Shown here piece by piece: positions 9,936 through 23,823 of a stretch of 64,000 bases of DNA (position 1 is the first letter of the stretch; every line of letters begins with the position of its first letter). The stretch lies in NCBI RefSeq assembly GCF_018323985.1, contig NZ_AP024590.1, positions 992,001-1,056,000 of the forward strand, in the 5' to 3' direction. Under the pieces are notes generated by a model that was not told the origin of the DNA, did not search any database, and was given only the letters and a program-made list of their open reading frames with translations. The stretch comes from Enterobacter kobei. Lineage in GTDB: Bacteria > Pseudomonadota > Gammaproteobacteria > Enterobacterales > Enterobacteriaceae. Both the position numbers and the translations under genes were made by a program.

Positions 9936-12704
9936 CAGAATTTTACTCGCCTCCCGCCCGACGTTATCCATCTCATCCAGCAGTTCGAGCAGTTCCGGCT
10001 CCAGATCGGCGGCGGGCGTTCCGCTGCGTAACTGATGCTCAATCAGATGGCAGAGGTTTTTCAGCCGTGGTACGCCGCTGTAGCCGCAGCTACCGTGCAA
10101 CTTATGAATGGCCTCTGTCAGCCCCTCCGGCGCTTCCCCCACCAGTTGCTCCTCAACCTTATTGCGGATCTCCGGCAGGAAGGCGAGCAGCATCTGCAAC
10201 ATCTCGCGAGCCAGATCGCTCTTTCCGGCAGCCTGACGCAGCGCCAGCTGCCAGTCGAGGGTCACGTTCGGATTCACCGGCACGTCCACCGGTTCAGGAG
10301 CAGACAGCGACTCAGGCGGTATCAGCAACTGGCTGACGCCAGGGCCCGGCAGATAACGCAGCAGCAGGCTGCGCAACTTTTCTTCTTCAATCGGCTTCGC
10401 CAGATAGCCGTTCATACCGGCACTGAACAGCTTCTCTTTCTGATCGGCGAGGGCATGGGCCGTGACCGCCACCACCGGGGTTTGCTGCTGGTGCGGCAGC
10501 TGGCGGATTAATTCGCAGGCGCGGATGCCGTCCATTTCTGGCATCTGAATATCCATCAGGATCAAATCGAACTGCATCTGTCGCGCCCGGTCGACGGCCT
10601 GTTGTCCGCTTTCACACAGCTCAACCTGCTGTACCTGGTCGTCGAGCAGCGCGCCAATCAGCTTCAGGTTGGCAGGATTGTCATCCACGGCCATCACGCT
10701 CATCGCCAGCTTATGGGAATTTTCCGGCAGCAGCGGCGCCCGGCGGTTGAGGCGGCAGTATTCGGTCAGTGCAGGCAGCAGTCGCGCCGCGGTGAGCGGT
10801 TTAAGCAGACAAGCCGCCGCGCCGTTCTGTTTCAGATCTTCGGCGTTGATTTGCGCATGGCAGGGCAGCGCCAGCAGCAGGAAATCGGTCATCTGTGCCG
10901 CTTTTGCAAGCCGGGTATGCTGCATGGTCAACGGCTCCTGTAGCGTCACCGGCACCGCCAGCAGCAGAATATCGTAATGCTCCTCCGGCAGCCCTGACAA
11001 CGTCGGGCTGTAGATCACCTCCAGCGGCGTGCTGCTGAGTAAATCCAGCGTGCTTTGCGCTGCCGCCGCGTTCGGCTCAATATAGGCCAGTCGTTTACCG
11101 GCCAGGCACAGGGTGGATGGCCCCTCGCCGATCACGTTCGGATTAAGATCGAGATTGATGTGGAACCAGAAGGTCGATCCGCGCTGTGGCTGGCTGTGGA
11201 AGGAGATATCGCCGCCCATTTCCTTCACCAGTTTTTGCGTGATCACAAGCCCCAACCCGGTACCGCCGTGACGCCGCGAAATGCTGGCATCCGCCTGACG
11301 GAACGCCTGGAACAGCCGCGACTGATCGCGCTCCGGGATCCCGATGCCGGTGTCGCGGATCTGCACTTCTATCTGCACTTTGTTATTGCTGATGGCGCGT
11401 TTTTCCACCACCACGTCAATATTGCCGTGTTCGGTGAACTTAATAGCGTTGCCGACCAGATTCGTGATCACCTGTTGCAGACGCAGCGGATCGCCGATGA
11501 CGTTATCCGGCACGTCGTTCTTGATGTTCAGCGTCAGTTCAAGGCCCTTATCGTGGGCGGAGTGCGCCAGCAGCGTGACCACGTCATCCAGCGCGTTACG
11601 CAACGGGAACGGAATGCTTTCCAGGATCAGCTTACCGGCTTCCAGCTTCGAGAAATCAAGCACATCGTTGATGATGGTCAGCAGGTTATTGGCGGAGCGC
11701 TCAATGGTGTGCAGGTGATCTTTCTGGGTAGGTGTCAGCTCAGATTTCAGCGTCAGGCGCGTAAAGCCGATCACGCCATTGAGCGGCGTGCGCAGTTCGT
11801 GGGACATATTCGCCAGAAACTCGGATTTAATACGCGCCGCTTCCTGCGCTCGCTTCTTCGCCAGATCCAGCTCGACGTTCTGGATCTCCATCTGCTCAAG
11901 AGTTTCCCGCAGATCAGAAGTGGCCTGATCGATATTGTGCTGCATCTCTTCGTGATAAGCCGCCAGCGACATTGCCATTGAGTTGATGCCGTTTTTCAGC
12001 ATATCCAGCTCGCCCAGCATGAAACCTTCCACGCGGCTGTCCAGCTGACCGCGACGGATGCGGTCAACGGTATTCACCATGTTGCGGATCGGCCCGGTGA
12101 CATCGCGCATCAGCCGCCAGCCGAAAATCAGGGCGATGCCGATACAAAACAGCATCATTACGCTGGAAACAAAGATCTCTTTGTACTGCTGTAGCCGCAC
12201 GGAACGCAGATCCAGCTCCAGCGCCACATAACCCAACATATTGTTCGCCTGCTTGGCATCCGCCGTGGAAGATTCGTCAGGTGAATACCTTTCTGAGATA
12301 ATCGGCGTGCGCAGGATCATAAAATCGCCATTGCGCACCACGCTTAAGCGGCGCGGGAACGGCGTGCCTTTCGCCAGTTTTAGCTCGCCTGGATCGAGAT
12401 GGAAATTCGAGGTAACAAACAGATTGTTATGCTCATCATAGATGGAGATCGCCCGCACAATGTCCGAATGGCGGCGGTGCAGGACGCTGATAAGCTGCCC
12501 GATTGACTCCCGGTTTTGCAGGTTCATGCCATATTCGCTGGAGACGGCGAGCGGCTCGATAATACTGGCACCGGCATCTTCAAGCTGACGCTGTAAGTCA
12601 TTGTAGCGGTGGACAACAAAGAAGATGCTGAGCAACAAACCGATCAGTACGGTGGGGGCCAGAATCAAAATCATCATGCGCGCGCGCAGGCTGTAGTTGG
12701 TCAT
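9930..12704 (-). CDS. barA: Hybrid sensor histidine kinase BarA
   Basis: Tripartite inner-membrane sensor that phosphorylates UvrY in response to short-chain acids and so drives csrB/csrC transcription. In 924 residues: membrane helix about 10-32, periplasmic part to about 175, second helix about 178-197, HAMP about 200-252, HisKA with His302 in [10 protein letters not shown], HATPase with DTGIGIP and GGTGLGL, receiver with Asp718 in [13 protein letters not shown], and an HPt domain with His867 in [12 protein letters not shown]. All phosphorelay residues are intact. It is divergent from rlmD. Its direct output target, csrB, is 7 kb away in the same window. Confidence 0.97.
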   Translation of the reverse strand: MTNYSLRARMMILILAPTVLIGLLLSIFFVVHRYNDLQRQLEDAGASIIEPLAVSSEYGMNLQNRESIGQLISVLHRRHSDIVRAISIYDEHNNLFVTSNFHLDPGELKLAKGTPFPRRLSVVRNGDFMILRTPIISERYSPDESSTADAKQANNMLGYVALELDLRSVRLQQYKEIFVSSVMMLFCIGIALIFGWRLMRDVTGPIRNMVNTVDRIRRGQLDSRVEGFMLGELDMLKNGINSMAMSLAAYHEEMQHNIDQATSDLRETLEQMEIQNVELDLAKKRAQEAARIKSEFLANMSHELRTPLNGVIGFTRLTLKSELTPTQKDHLHTIERSANNLLTIINDVLDFSKLEAGKLILESIPFPLRNALDDVVTLLAHSAHDKGLELTLNIKNDVPDNVIGDPLRLQQVITNLVGNAIKFTEHGNIDVVVEKRAISNNKVQIEVQIRDTGIGIPERDQSRLFQAFRQADASISRRHGGTGLGLVITQKLVKEMGGDISFHSQPQRGSTFWFHINLDLNPNVIGEGPSTLCLAGKRLAYIEPNAAAAQSTLDLLSSTPLEVIYSPTLSGLPEEHYDILLLAVPVTLQEPLTMQHTRLAKAAQMTDFLLLALPCHAQINAEDLKQNGAAACLLKPLTAARLLPALTEYCRLNRRAPLLPENSHKLAMSVMAVDDNPANLKLIGALLDDQVQQVELCESGQQAVDRARQMQFDLILMDIQMPEMDGIRACELIRQLPHQQQTPVVAVTAHALADQKEKLFSAGMNGYLAKPIEEEKLRSLLLRYLPGPGVSQLLIPPESLSAPEPVDVPVNPNVTLDWQLALRQAAGKSDLAREMLQMLLAFLPEIRNKVEEQLVGEAPEGLTEAIHKLHGSCGYSGVPRLKNLCHLIEHQLRSGTPAADLEPELLELLDEMDNVGREASKILG

Positions 12705-12761
12705 GGAGTTCCGTTATGGGACAATTAGGGCAATTATGTTTGACTGAGAAAATTCCCGGCA

Positions 12762-14075
12762 ATGGCGCAATTCTACTCTGCAAAACGACGCGTGGCGACG
12801 CGTCAGATCATAACTGTTGAAGTGAGCGACCTCGATCCCTTCGGTCAGGGCGTGGCTCATCACAACGGTAAAGCGCTGTTTATCCCGGGCCTGTTGCCCG
12901 GCGAACGGGCGGAAATCACCCTGACGGAAGACAAGCGTCAGTATGCCCGCGGGCAAGTTAAGCGTCGTCTTAACGACAGCCCTGAACGGGAAACGCCGCT
13001 GTGCCCGCATTTTGGCGTCTGCGGCGGCTGTCAGCAGCAACATGCCAGCGTAGAACTGCAACAGCGCAGTAAACGCAGCGCACTGGCGCGCATGATGAAG
13101 CGTGACGTAGACGAAGTGATTGCCGATCGGCCCTGGGGCTATCGTCGTCGCGCGCGTCTGAGCCTGAACGTGGCGGCCAAAAGCCAGCAGCTGGAAATGG
13201 GTTTTCGCAAAGCCGGTTCAAATGAAATCATCAACGTGAAGCGTTGCCCGATTTTGGTGCCCCGTCTTGAGGCGCTGTTGCCATTATTGCGCAACTGCCT
13301 CCAGACGCTGGACAATCCGCAGCATCTCGGGCATGTCGAACTGGTGCAGGCCGATAACGGACCGCTGCTGGTATTGCGACATACCGCGCCGTTAAGCGCG
13401 AAGGATCGCGAAAAACTGGAACGCTTTTCGCATTCCGAGGACGTGGCGCTTTTTCTTGCGCCACAAAGCGACATACTGCAACCCGTAACCGGTGAAGCGC
13501 CCTGGTACACATCGGCCGGACTGCGCTTAACCTTCAGCCCGCGCGATTTCATTCAGGTGAATGATGGCGTTAATCAGCTGATGGTGGCAAAAGCGCTGGA
13601 GTGGCTGGACATTACCTCCACCGATCGGGTGCTGGATCTGTTCTGCGGGATGGGCAATTTTACCCTGCCGCTGGCAGCACGCGCCGCGAGCGTGGTGGGC
13701 GTGGAAGGTGTCGAGGCGTTAGTCGAGAAAGGGTGGCAGAACGCCGAACAGAATGCGTTGCACAATGTGACATTTTTTCATGAAAACCTGGAAGAAGATG
13801 TCACGGCGCAGCCCTGGGCGCGCCACGGAATAGACAAAGTGCTGCTCGATCCGGCGCGCGCAGGTGCGCCAGGCGTGATGGCACACATTATAAAACTGGC
13901 CCCGTCAAAAGTAGTCTATGTTTCCTGTAACCCGGCCACGCTTGCCCGCGACAGTGAAGCATTATTAAATGCGGGGTACCAGATTCAGCGGCTGGCGATG
14001 CTGGACATGTTCCCGCACACTGGGCATCTGGAATCTATGGTGTTATTTGCACGCAGTGTGAGCACAGGTAATTAA
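12762..14075 (+). CDS. rlmD: 23S rRNA (uracil(1939)-C(5))-methyltransferase RlmD
   Basis: SAM-dependent methyltransferase with a 4Fe-4S cluster, modifying U1939 of 23S rRNA. It has 437 residues: an N-terminal TRAM domain, then cluster cysteines Cys81, Cys87 and Cys90 ([10 protein letters not shown]) with the fourth in NVKRCPIL. The SAM site is [14 protein letters not shown], and the catalytic cysteine is in [10 protein letters not shown] near the C-terminus. The upstream gene order barA(-)/rlmD/relA is as in E. coli. Confidence 0.97.
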   Translation: MAQFYSAKRRVATRQIITVEVSDLDPFGQGVAHHNGKALFIPGLLPGERAEITLTEDKRQYARGQVKRRLNDSPERETPLCPHFGVCGGCQQQHASVELQQRSKRSALARMMKRDVDEVIADRPWGYRRRARLSLNVAAKSQQLEMGFRKAGSNEIINVKRCPILVPRLEALLPLLRNCLQTLDNPQHLGHVELVQADNGPLLVLRHTAPLSAKDREKLERFSHSEDVALFLAPQSDILQPVTGEAPWYTSAGLRLTFSPRDFIQVNDGVNQLMVAKALEWLDITSTDRVLDLFCGMGNFTLPLAARAASVVGVEGVEALVEKGWQNAEQNALHNVTFFHENLEEDVTAQPWARHGIDKVLLDPARAGAPGVMAHIIKLAPSKVVYVSCNPATLARDSEALLNAGYQIQRLAMLDMFPHTGHLESMVLFARSVSTGN

Positions 14076-14083
14076 CTTCGGCT

Positions 14084-14097
14084 TGTCGAATTCGACA
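14084..14097. promoter_or_regulatory. Perfect palindrome in the rlmD-relA gap
   Basis: TGTCGAATTCGACA is a perfect 14-bp palindrome placed 8 bp after rlmD and 26 bp before the relA start. With the flanking bases it is a short hairpin or a dimer-binding site. No regulator is assigned. Confidence 0.4.
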
Positions 14098-14123
14098 GGC
14101 TTCGTCCCTGAAAGGAGAGGACA

Positions 14124-16367
14124 ATGGTTGCGGTAAGAAGTGCACATCTTAATCGGGCAGGAGAATTCGATTCAGAAAAATGGATCGCCAGTCTGGGAAT
14201 ATCCAGTCAGCCCTCGTGTGACCGCTTAGCCGAAACCTGGGCGTATTGCCTGCAACAAACCCAGGGCCATCCTGACGCCGATCTGCTGTTGTGGCGCGGC
14301 GTCGAGATGGTTGAAATCCTCTCCATGTTGAGCATGGATATTGAAACGCTGCGTGCGGCGCTGCTGTTCCCGCTGGCGGACGCCAACGTAGTCAGCGAAG
14401 ACGTGTTGCAGGAAAGCGTCGGCAAAGCCATTGTCGATCTGATCCACGGCGTGCGCGATATGGCTGCTATCCGCCAGCTGAAAGCGGCGCATAACGATTC
14501 TGTTTCATCTGAGCAGGTTGATAACGTCCGCCGTATGCTGCTGGCGATGGTTGACGATTTCCGCTGCGTGGTGATCAAACTGGCCGAGCGCGTGGCGCAT
14601 CTGCGGGAAGTAAAAGACTCGCCGGAAGATGAACGCGTCCTGGCAGCGAAAGAGTGCACCAATATCTATGCGCCACTGGCGAACCGCTTAGGTATCGGTC
14701 AACTGAAATGGGAGCTGGAAGACTACTGCTTCCGTTATCTGCATCCGGATGAATACAAGCGCATCGCCAAACTGCTGCACGAGCGCCGTATCGACCGTGA
14801 ACATTACATTGATGAATTCGTCGGCCACCTGCGCGCGGAAATGAAAACCGAGGGCGTGAAGGCCGAGGTGTATGGCCGCCCGAAACATATCTACAGCATC
14901 TGGCGCAAAATGCAGAAAAAACAGCTCGCCTTTGACGAGCTGTTTGACGTGCGCGCGGTGCGCATTGTGGCCGAGCGGTTGCAGGACTGCTATGCGGCGC
15001 TGGGGATCGTGCATACCCATTACCGTCATCTGCCCGACGAATTTGACGACTACGTTGCCAACCCGAAACCTAACGGTTACCAGTCCATTCACACCGTGGT
15101 GCTGGGGCCGGGCGGTAAAACCGTTGAGATCCAGATCCGTACCCGCCAGATGCATGAAGATGCCGAGCTGGGCGTGGCGGCGCACTGGAAATACAAAGAA
15201 GGCGCTGCTGCCACCGGCGCGCGCGCAACCGGCCACGAAGATCGTATCGCCTGGCTGCGTAAGCTCATCGCCTGGCAGGAAGAGATGGCCGATTCCGGCG
15301 AAATGCTCGACGAAGTGCGCAGTCAGGTATTCGACGATCGCGTCTACGTCTTTACCCCAAAAGGCGATGTGGTCGATCTGCCGGCAGGCTCCACGCCGCT
15401 CGATTTCGCGTACCACATTCACAGTGACGTCGGCCATCGCTGCATTGGAGCGAAAATCGGCGGGCGTATCGTGCCCTTCACCTATCAGCTACAGATGGGC
15501 GATCAGATCGAAATCATCACCCAGAAGCAGCCGAACCCCAGCCGCGACTGGCTGAACCCAAACCTCGGCTATGTCACCACCAGCCGTGGGCGGGCCAAGA
15601 TCCACAACTGGTTCCGCAAACAGGATCGCGATAAAAACATTCTTGCCGGACGGCAGATCCTCGATGACGAGCTTGAACATCTGGGGATCAGCCTGAAAGA
15701 GGCGGAAAAACAGCTGCTGCCGCGCTATAACTTCAACGAAGTGGAAGAGCTGCTGGCGGCCATTGGCGGCGGCGATATTCGCCTTAACCAGATGGTTAAC
15801 TTCTTACAGGCGCAGTTCAATAAACCGAGCGCCGAAGAACAGGATGCCGCTGCGCTTAAGCAGTTACAGCAGAAAACCTGGGCACCGCCGCACCGTAACA
15901 CCAACAAAGATAAAGGCCGCGTGGTAGTGGAGGGCGTCGGTAACCTGATGCACCATATTGCGCGTTGCTGCCAGCCGATCCCCGGTGACGAGATCACCGG
16001 CTTCATCACCCAGGGCCGCGGTATTTCCATTCACCGCGCCGACTGCGATCAACTGACCGAGTTGCAGTCTCACGCGCCGGAACGCATCGTCGACGCGGTA
16101 TGGGGCGAAAGCTATTCTGCGGGCTATTCGCTGGTGGTGCGCGTCACGGCCAACGATCGCAGCGGCCTGTTGCGCGACATCACGACCATTCTCGCCAATG
16201 AGAAGGTCAACGTGCTGGGGGTGGCGAGTCGCAGCGATACCAAACAGCAACTGGCGACTATCGATATGAACATCGAAATCTACAATCTGCAGGTGCTTGG
16301 TCGCGTCCTTGGCAAACTGAATCAGGTGCCGGATGTGATCGACGCGCGTCGCCTGCACGGCGGTTAA
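14124..16367 (+). CDS. relA: GTP pyrophosphokinase RelA ((p)ppGpp synthetase I)
   Basis: Ribosome-associated stringent-response enzyme making pppGpp/ppGpp from ATP and GTP or GDP on amino-acid starvation. It has 747 residues (E. coli 744). Order: degenerate hydrolase domain about 1-200 (no HD motif), synthetase domain with GRPKHIYSIWRKM and KPNGYQSIHT, TGS domain at about 405-470 (VYVFTPKGDV, HIHSDVGHRC), a zinc-finger/cysteine region with HIARCCQPIPGDEI, and a C-terminal ACT domain. The ribosome-binding site AAAGGAGAGG precedes the ATG. Downstream is mazG without the mazEF toxin-antitoxin pair found there in E. coli K-12. Confidence 0.98.
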   Translation: MVAVRSAHLNRAGEFDSEKWIASLGISSQPSCDRLAETWAYCLQQTQGHPDADLLLWRGVEMVEILSMLSMDIETLRAALLFPLADANVVSEDVLQESVGKAIVDLIHGVRDMAAIRQLKAAHNDSVSSEQVDNVRRMLLAMVDDFRCVVIKLAERVAHLREVKDSPEDERVLAAKECTNIYAPLANRLGIGQLKWELEDYCFRYLHPDEYKRIAKLLHERRIDREHYIDEFVGHLRAEMKTEGVKAEVYGRPKHIYSIWRKMQKKQLAFDELFDVRAVRIVAERLQDCYAALGIVHTHYRHLPDEFDDYVANPKPNGYQSIHTVVLGPGGKTVEIQIRTRQMHEDAELGVAAHWKYKEGAAATGARATGHEDRIAWLRKLIAWQEEMADSGEMLDEVRSQVFDDRVYVFTPKGDVVDLPAGSTPLDFAYHIHSDVGHRCIGAKIGGRIVPFTYQLQMGDQIEIITQKQPNPSRDWLNPNLGYVTTSRGRAKIHNWFRKQDRDKNILAGRQILDDELEHLGISLKEAEKQLLPRYNFNEVEELLAAIGGGDIRLNQMVNFLQAQFNKPSAEEQDAAALKQLQQKTWAPPHRNTNKDKGRVVVEGVGNLMHHIARCCQPIPGDEITGFITQGRGISIHRADCDQLTELQSHAPERIVDAVWGESYSAGYSLVVRVTANDRSGLLRDITTILANEKVNVLGVASRSDTKQQLATIDMNIEIYNLQVLGRVLGKLNQVPDVIDARRLHGG

Positions 16368-16426
16368 TTTTACTTTTCCGGCCCGATGGCGTGTGGCTGT
16401 CGGGCCGGTGTTTTCAGGATATTCTA

Positions 16427-17218
16427 ATGACTCAAATTGATCGCCTGCTGGGCATCATGCAACGCCTGCGCGACCCGGAAAACGGCTGTCCGTGGGATAA
16501 AGAGCAGACCTTTGCCACCATCGCGCCTTACACCCTCGAAGAAACCTATGAAGTGCTTGATGCGATTTCCCGGGAAGACTTTGATGATTTGCGCGGTGAG
16601 CTGGGTGATCTGCTGTTCCAGGTGGTGTTTTACGCTCAGATGGCGCAGGAAGAGGGGCGTTTCGACTTCAATGACATTTGTGCGGCTATCAGCGACAAGC
16701 TTGAACGCCGTCACCCGCATATTTTTGGCGATGCTACCGCCGGCAACAGCACCGAAGTTTTAGCCCGCTGGGAGCAAATCAAGCACGAAGAGCGCGCCGA
16801 AAAAGCGCAGCACTCGGCGCTGGACGACATTCCGCACACTTTCCCGGCGCTGATGCGCGCGCATAAAATTCAGAAACGCTGCGCCACGGTTGGCTTCGAC
16901 TGGAACTCCATCGGTCCGGTGCTGGACAAAGTTTACGAAGAGATCGACGAAGTGATGGACGAGGCGAAACAGGCTGTTGTCGATCAGGCGCGGGTGGAAG
17001 AGGAGATGGGCGATTTGCTGTTCGCCACCGTAAATTTATCCCGTCATCTGGGCGTAAAAGCGGAAGTGGCGCTGCAAAAAGCGAACCTGAAATTTGAGCG
17101 ACGCTTCCGGGAAGTGGAGCGCATTGTGGCGTCCCGCGGGCTGACAATGACCGGTGTTGACCTCGAAACGATGGAAGAAGTCTGGCAGCAGGTAAAACGG
17201 CAGGAATCTGATCTCTAA
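16427..17218 (+). CDS. mazG: Nucleoside triphosphate pyrophosphohydrolase MazG
   Basis: All-alpha NTP pyrophosphatase; in E. coli it hydrolyses dNTPs and lowers (p)ppGpp effects. It has 263 residues, the same as E. coli, with two MazG repeats. Metal-binding EExxE-type motifs are seen as EETYEVLDAI and GELGDLLFQVVFY in the first, and EEIDEVMDEAK and EEEMGDLLFATVN in the second. The start ATG at 16427 restores the family length. A GC-rich stem (CCGGCCCGA/TCGGGCCGG) lies between relA and this gene. Confidence 0.96.
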   Translation: MTQIDRLLGIMQRLRDPENGCPWDKEQTFATIAPYTLEETYEVLDAISREDFDDLRGELGDLLFQVVFYAQMAQEEGRFDFNDICAAISDKLERRHPHIFGDATAGNSTEVLARWEQIKHEERAEKAQHSALDDIPHTFPALMRAHKIQKRCATVGFDWNSIGPVLDKVYEEIDEVMDEAKQAVVDQARVEEEMGDLLFATVNLSRHLGVKAEVALQKANLKFERRFREVERIVASRGLTMTGVDLETMEEVWQQVKRQESDL

Positions 17219-17361
17219 CGAGTTTTGCAGATCAAGCGCGATTTGTGTGATTTTTTAAATAACAAGCGCTTGATTTGCGTCAAAAACATTTAGCCAAAAG
17301 GGGCTATTTTCTCACTCCTTATCAATGTCAGAACCTGTGGAAGAGGAGGAAGAATGAAAGT

Positions 17362-17390
17362 TTGTGGCGACTGCCTTGTTCCGGTATACT
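17362..17390 (+). promoter_or_regulatory. Predicted sigma-70 promoter of pyrG
   Basis: TTGTGG (17362-17367) and TATACT (17385-17390) are spaced by exactly 17 bp and lie about 55 bp before the pyrG ATG. The match to consensus is good, but the start site is not proven. Confidence 0.65.
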
Positions 17391-17430
17391 GCTTTCCCGT
17401 CCTGGTTATTCCATCGTCTTTTAAACCTAA

Positions 17431-20460
<3,030 letters not shown>

Positions 20461-20480
20461 TCTCCTGACTGACGTTCTTT

Positions 20481-20510
20481 AAAAAAACCCGCTTCGGCGG
20501 GTTTTTTTTG
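20481..20510. terminator. Bidirectional terminator after eno
   Basis: A AAAAAAACCCGC - TTCG - GCGGG + T8 structure: a GC stem with a stable tetraloop, T run on the + strand and matching A run on the other. It ends eno and, read the other way, the RpiR-family gene that stops at 20515. Confidence 0.95.
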
Positions 20511-20514
20511 GTCT

Positions 20515-21339
20515 TTACAGCAGCAGCGGCAAGGTCGCGCTGGCGGTTTGCTGGCTGGTATCGCTGTAGTGCGCATCCTGAGACATCAGGGCGGTGATCA
20601 GCAGTTCCACCAGCAGCATTGCGCCTACTTTGGCATTCAGCGCCCCGGCACTCAGCGGCCCTTCAGGCTTAGCCGCCACCAGCAGCATATCGCTTATCGA
20701 CGCCAGCGGGCTGCGCGGTGTATTGCTTAACGCCAGCACCGTCGCACCGCGTTTACGTGCCAGTTTCACCACATGCAGCAGATCGCGCGTGGAGCCAGAA
20801 CTGGAAATCGCGATCACCAGTTCATCACTGCCCAGCGTCGTGGCATTCATCGCTGCACGGTGCATATCGCTGAACAGCTGCGCGGTTTTGCCGAGGCGTA
20901 AAAGTTTGTAGTGCAGATACTCCCCGATGATGGCGCTGGCCGCCACGCCATAAATCTGCACTGTGCGTGCCTGGTGCAGTTTCACCGCCGCCCTGGCAAG
21001 CACCTCGCGGTCGAGCAGCGTGGCCGTATCACGCAGGGCCATCACCGATTCTTCCACCAGCGTATCAACCTCATCGCCCTGTTCACGCGGCGCACCGGCG
21101 CGCTGCACATCCAGCGCCAGCGCCATTTTAAATTCGGTATAGCCTTTGCAGCCCAGCACACGACACAGGCGCGTTACGCTGGCTTCGCTGGTGGCACTCT
21201 CCCGTGCCAGCTCGGTAATGGTCTGATAAAGCACGCGGGAAGGTTCAGCGAGTATGTACTCTGTCAGCTTCTGCTGCGTGGGACTGTAACCCGACATTCC
21301 CTGGCGAAGACGCAGCAGCACATTTTCATTTTCAGACAT
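20515..21339 (-). CDS. RpiR-family transcriptional regulator (MurR-like)
   Basis: DNA-binding regulator of 274 residues. An N-terminal RpiR helix-turn-helix covers about 1-77 (YSPTQQKLTEYIL, SEASVTRLCRVLG), followed by a SIS sugar-phosphate-binding domain at about 120-255 (IYGVAASAIIGEYLHYKL, ISSSGSTRDLLHVV). The ATG at 21339 is preceded by AAGGATCCCGG; a longer in-frame reading would run into the divergent PTS promoter region. Divergent from the PTS-nanE operon, so it most likely controls that operon in response to an amino-sugar phosphate; that role is inference. Confidence 0.9.
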   Translation of the reverse strand: MSENENVLLRLRQGMSGYSPTQQKLTEYILAEPSRVLYQTITELARESATSEASVTRLCRVLGCKGYTEFKMALALDVQRAGAPREQGDEVDTLVEESVMALRDTATLLDREVLARAAVKLHQARTVQIYGVAASAIIGEYLHYKLLRLGKTAQLFSDMHRAAMNATTLGSDELVIAISSSGSTRDLLHVVKLARKRGATVLALSNTPRSPLASISDMLLVAAKPEGPLSAGALNAKVGAMLLVELLITALMSQDAHYSDTSQQTASATLPLLL

Positions 21340-21508
21340 TCCGGGATCCTTTACGTCGTTGATGCCCGCTAGTGTGGCGGAAAGAGGGGATCGGTTGCCA
21401 GTCATTTTAAAATAGTATGATCCGCTTCTGACTTTTTGATGATAATTTTCACTGTGATTTATTTCTGTGGTAAAAATTTTCATCAATAAGCAACGAGCGG
21501 AGATAGGC
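21340..21508. promoter_or_regulatory. Divergent control region between RpiR gene and PTS operon
   Basis: AT-rich 169-bp gap. The segment AATTTTCA occurs twice about 30 bp apart (near 21443 and 21474) and could be the regulator's operator. TGTGATTTATTTCTGTG at 21453-21469 is a partial CRP-site match (left half perfect, right half poor). Both assignments are tentative. Confidence 0.35.
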
Positions 21509-23068
21509 ATGAAAATATTCAGCGGCGCATCCTCTGGGGGATGGTTTGAAAAAGCACAGCGTTTTGGTAAATCCTTTATGCTGCCGATTGCGGTCCTTCC
21601 GGCGGCGGGCCTGTTGCTCGGCATCGGCGGTGCGCTGTCCAATCCCAATACGCTGACGGCGTATCCTTTCCTCGACGTCGCCTGGCTACAGGCGATTTTC
21701 ACTATCATGAGCAGCGCCGGGGCGATTGTTTTTGCCAACCTGTCGGTACTGTTTGCGGTGGGCGTGGCCGTCGGGCTGGCAAAAACCGATAAGGGCACGG
21801 CGGGACTGGCCGCGCTGCTGGCTTATCTGGTGATGAATGCCACCATTAACGCCTTACTGACGCTCACCGGTACGCTGGCAAGCAGTAATCCCGGCGCGGT
21901 TGGGCAGGGCATGACGCTGGGGATCCAGACGCTGGAAACCGGGGTTTTTGGCGGCGTGGTCATCGGCCTCGTCACCTGTGCGCTGCATCACCGCTTTAAC
22001 AAGATCGCGCTGCCACAGTTCCTCGGCTTTTTTGGCGGCTCGCGCTTCGTGCCCATTATCAGCTCGCTGGCGGCGATCCTCGTTGGCGCCCTTATGACGG
22101 TGGTCTGGCCGCATTTTCAAAAGCTGATCTTCGGCCTTGGCGGACTGGTGGACGCTACCGGTTATCTCGGTACGTTGCTGTACGGGTTTATTTTGCGCAT
22201 GCTTGGCCCGTTCGGCCTGCACCACATTTTTTATCTGCCGTTCTGGACAACGGCGCTGGGCGGCAGTGAGATCGTCAATGGACAGCTGGTGGAAGGCACG
22301 CAGCGGATTTTCTTCGCCCAGCTTGCTGACCCCGCCACGCAGCAGTTTTACGAAGGCACCTCACGCTTTATGTCGGGTCGTTTCATTACCATGATGTTCG
22401 GGCTGGTAGGGGCTTGTCTTGCGATGTACCACACCGCAAAACCCGAGAACAAAAAACGCGTGGCGGGCCTGCTGATCTCCGCGGCGCTGACGTCGTTTTT
22501 AACCGGTATTACCGAACCGATTGAGTTTTCGTTCCTGTTTGTCGCGCCGGTGCTGTATGTCCTGCACGCTTTCTTCGACGGGCTGGCTTTTATGCTGGCG
22601 CATATGCTGCACATTACTATCGGGCAGACGTTTTCCGGCGGCTTTATCGACTTTGTGCTGTTCGGCATTTTGCAGGGCGAAGCGAAAACCCACTGGCTTT
22701 ACGTGCCGATGGTCGGCATTCCGTGGTTCTTTCTTTACTACTTCACCTTCCGCTACCTGATCACACGCTTCAATTTCCTCACGCCGGGCCGCGAAAAAGA
22801 GCCGATGGAGCAGCACTCTGCCGTCAGTGGCACCCAACGGGCCGAGGCCATCGTGGCGGCGCTGGGCGGGCGGGACAATCTGGACGAGGTCGACTGTTGT
22901 GCCACCCGTCTGCGCGTAACGGTCAAAGCGGGCAGCAAAGTGGACGAACCCGCGCTGAAAGCCACAGGCGCACGCGGGGTGATCGTGCGCGGCAACGGCG
23001 TTCAGGTGATTTACGGGCCGCACGTCACCATTATCAAAAACGAAATGGAAGAGATGTTAGCGTTATGA
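21509..23068 (+). CDS. PTS EIICB component, N-acetylglucosamine/glucose family
   Basis: Sugar-specific membrane permease and phosphotransfer protein of 519 residues. The EIIC domain (about 15-400) has many membrane segments and family blocks [18 protein letters not shown] and [12 protein letters not shown]. The EIIB domain follows at about 435-519, with its phosphorylatable cysteine in DCCATRLRV. No EIIA domain is attached, so it must borrow one, probably Crr. The start ATG at 21509 follows GCGGAGATAG. It overlaps the epimerase gene by four bases. With that partner the likely substrate is N-acetylmannosamine or a related amino sugar; this is inferred from context. Confidence 0.9.
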   Translation: MKIFSGASSGGWFEKAQRFGKSFMLPIAVLPAAGLLLGIGGALSNPNTLTAYPFLDVAWLQAIFTIMSSAGAIVFANLSVLFAVGVAVGLAKTDKGTAGLAALLAYLVMNATINALLTLTGTLASSNPGAVGQGMTLGIQTLETGVFGGVVIGLVTCALHHRFNKIALPQFLGFFGGSRFVPIISSLAAILVGALMTVVWPHFQKLIFGLGGLVDATGYLGTLLYGFILRMLGPFGLHHIFYLPFWTTALGGSEIVNGQLVEGTQRIFFAQLADPATQQFYEGTSRFMSGRFITMMFGLVGACLAMYHTAKPENKKRVAGLLISAALTSFLTGITEPIEFSFLFVAPVLYVLHAFFDGLAFMLAHMLHITIGQTFSGGFIDFVLFGILQGEAKTHWLYVPMVGIPWFFLYYFTFRYLITRFNFLTPGREKEPMEQHSAVSGTQRAEAIVAALGGRDNLDEVDCCATRLRVTVKAGSKVDEPALKATGARGVIVRGNGVQVIYGPHVTIIKNEMEEMLAL

Positions 23069-23769
23069 ATGCATTAGATCAGATCAAACACGCGCTGGTG
23101 GTGTCCTGCCAGGCGCTGGAAAACGAACCGCTGCACAGCGATTTTATTATGTCCCGCATGGCGCTGGCCGCACTCGAGGGCGGAGCCGCTGGTATTCGCG
23201 CCAACAGCGTGGTGGATATCAAAGCCATTAAAGCGCAGGTGTCGCTACCGGTGATCGGTATTATTAAGCGTGATTACCCTGACAGCGAGGTGTTTATTAC
23301 CGCCACGCTGCGTGAAATCGACGAACTGATGACGGTTGCCCCGGAAATCATCGCGCTGGATGCGACACAGCGTAAGCGGCCGGGCGGCGACACCCTTGCT
23401 GCGCTGGTCAGCGAGATCCGCCGTCGCTATCCGCAGGTACTGTTAATGGCGGATATCGCCACCCTTGACGATGCGCGTATTGCCGGTGAACTGGGCTTTG
23501 ACTGCCTTGGCACCACCCTTTACGGCTACACGGCTGAAACGGCAGGACATCGGCTCCCTGAGAACGATCTGCACTTCCTGAAAGCGGTGCTGGACATCGC
23601 GACTATTCCGGTGATCGCCGAAGGCAATGTCGACACCCCGGCGCTTGCCGCGCAGTGTCTGGCACTGGGCGCGCATTCCGTCGTGGTCGGCGGTGCCATC
23701 ACCCGCCCGCAGCAAATTACCGCCCGCTTTGCCCGCGCGATAAATGCCCAGGGCGCGAATGGCACATGA
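23065..23769 (+). CDS. nanE: N-acylglucosamine-6-phosphate 2-epimerase (NanE family)
   Basis: TIM-barrel epimerase converting ManNAc-6-phosphate to GlcNAc-6-phosphate. It has 234 residues. Family blocks are [43 protein letters not shown] and [10 protein letters not shown]; the lysine in IIKRD is the expected catalytic residue. It overlaps the PTS gene by ATGA, indicating translational coupling. No sialate lyase or kinase gene lies nearby, so here it probably serves a PTS-imported sugar and not sialic acid breakdown. Confidence 0.9.
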   Translation: MNALDQIKHALVVSCQALENEPLHSDFIMSRMALAALEGGAAGIRANSVVDIKAIKAQVSLPVIGIIKRDYPDSEVFITATLREIDELMTVAPEIIALDATQRKRPGGDTLAALVSEIRRRYPQVLLMADIATLDDARIAGELGFDCLGTTLYGYTAETAGHRLPENDLHFLKAVLDIATIPVIAEGNVDTPALAAQCLALGAHSVVVGGAITRPQQITARFARAINAQGANGT

Positions 23770-23823
23770 TCGATGCGCCAGGATCTGCGATACTTAGGGT
23801 TTACACGCTAAACAGAGATGAGT

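Noticed and set aside
11055..11981. A 308-codon open frame antisense to barA
   Set aside because: The composition (rich in Arg, His, Gln) is typical of reversed GC-rich coding sequence, and barA is intact.
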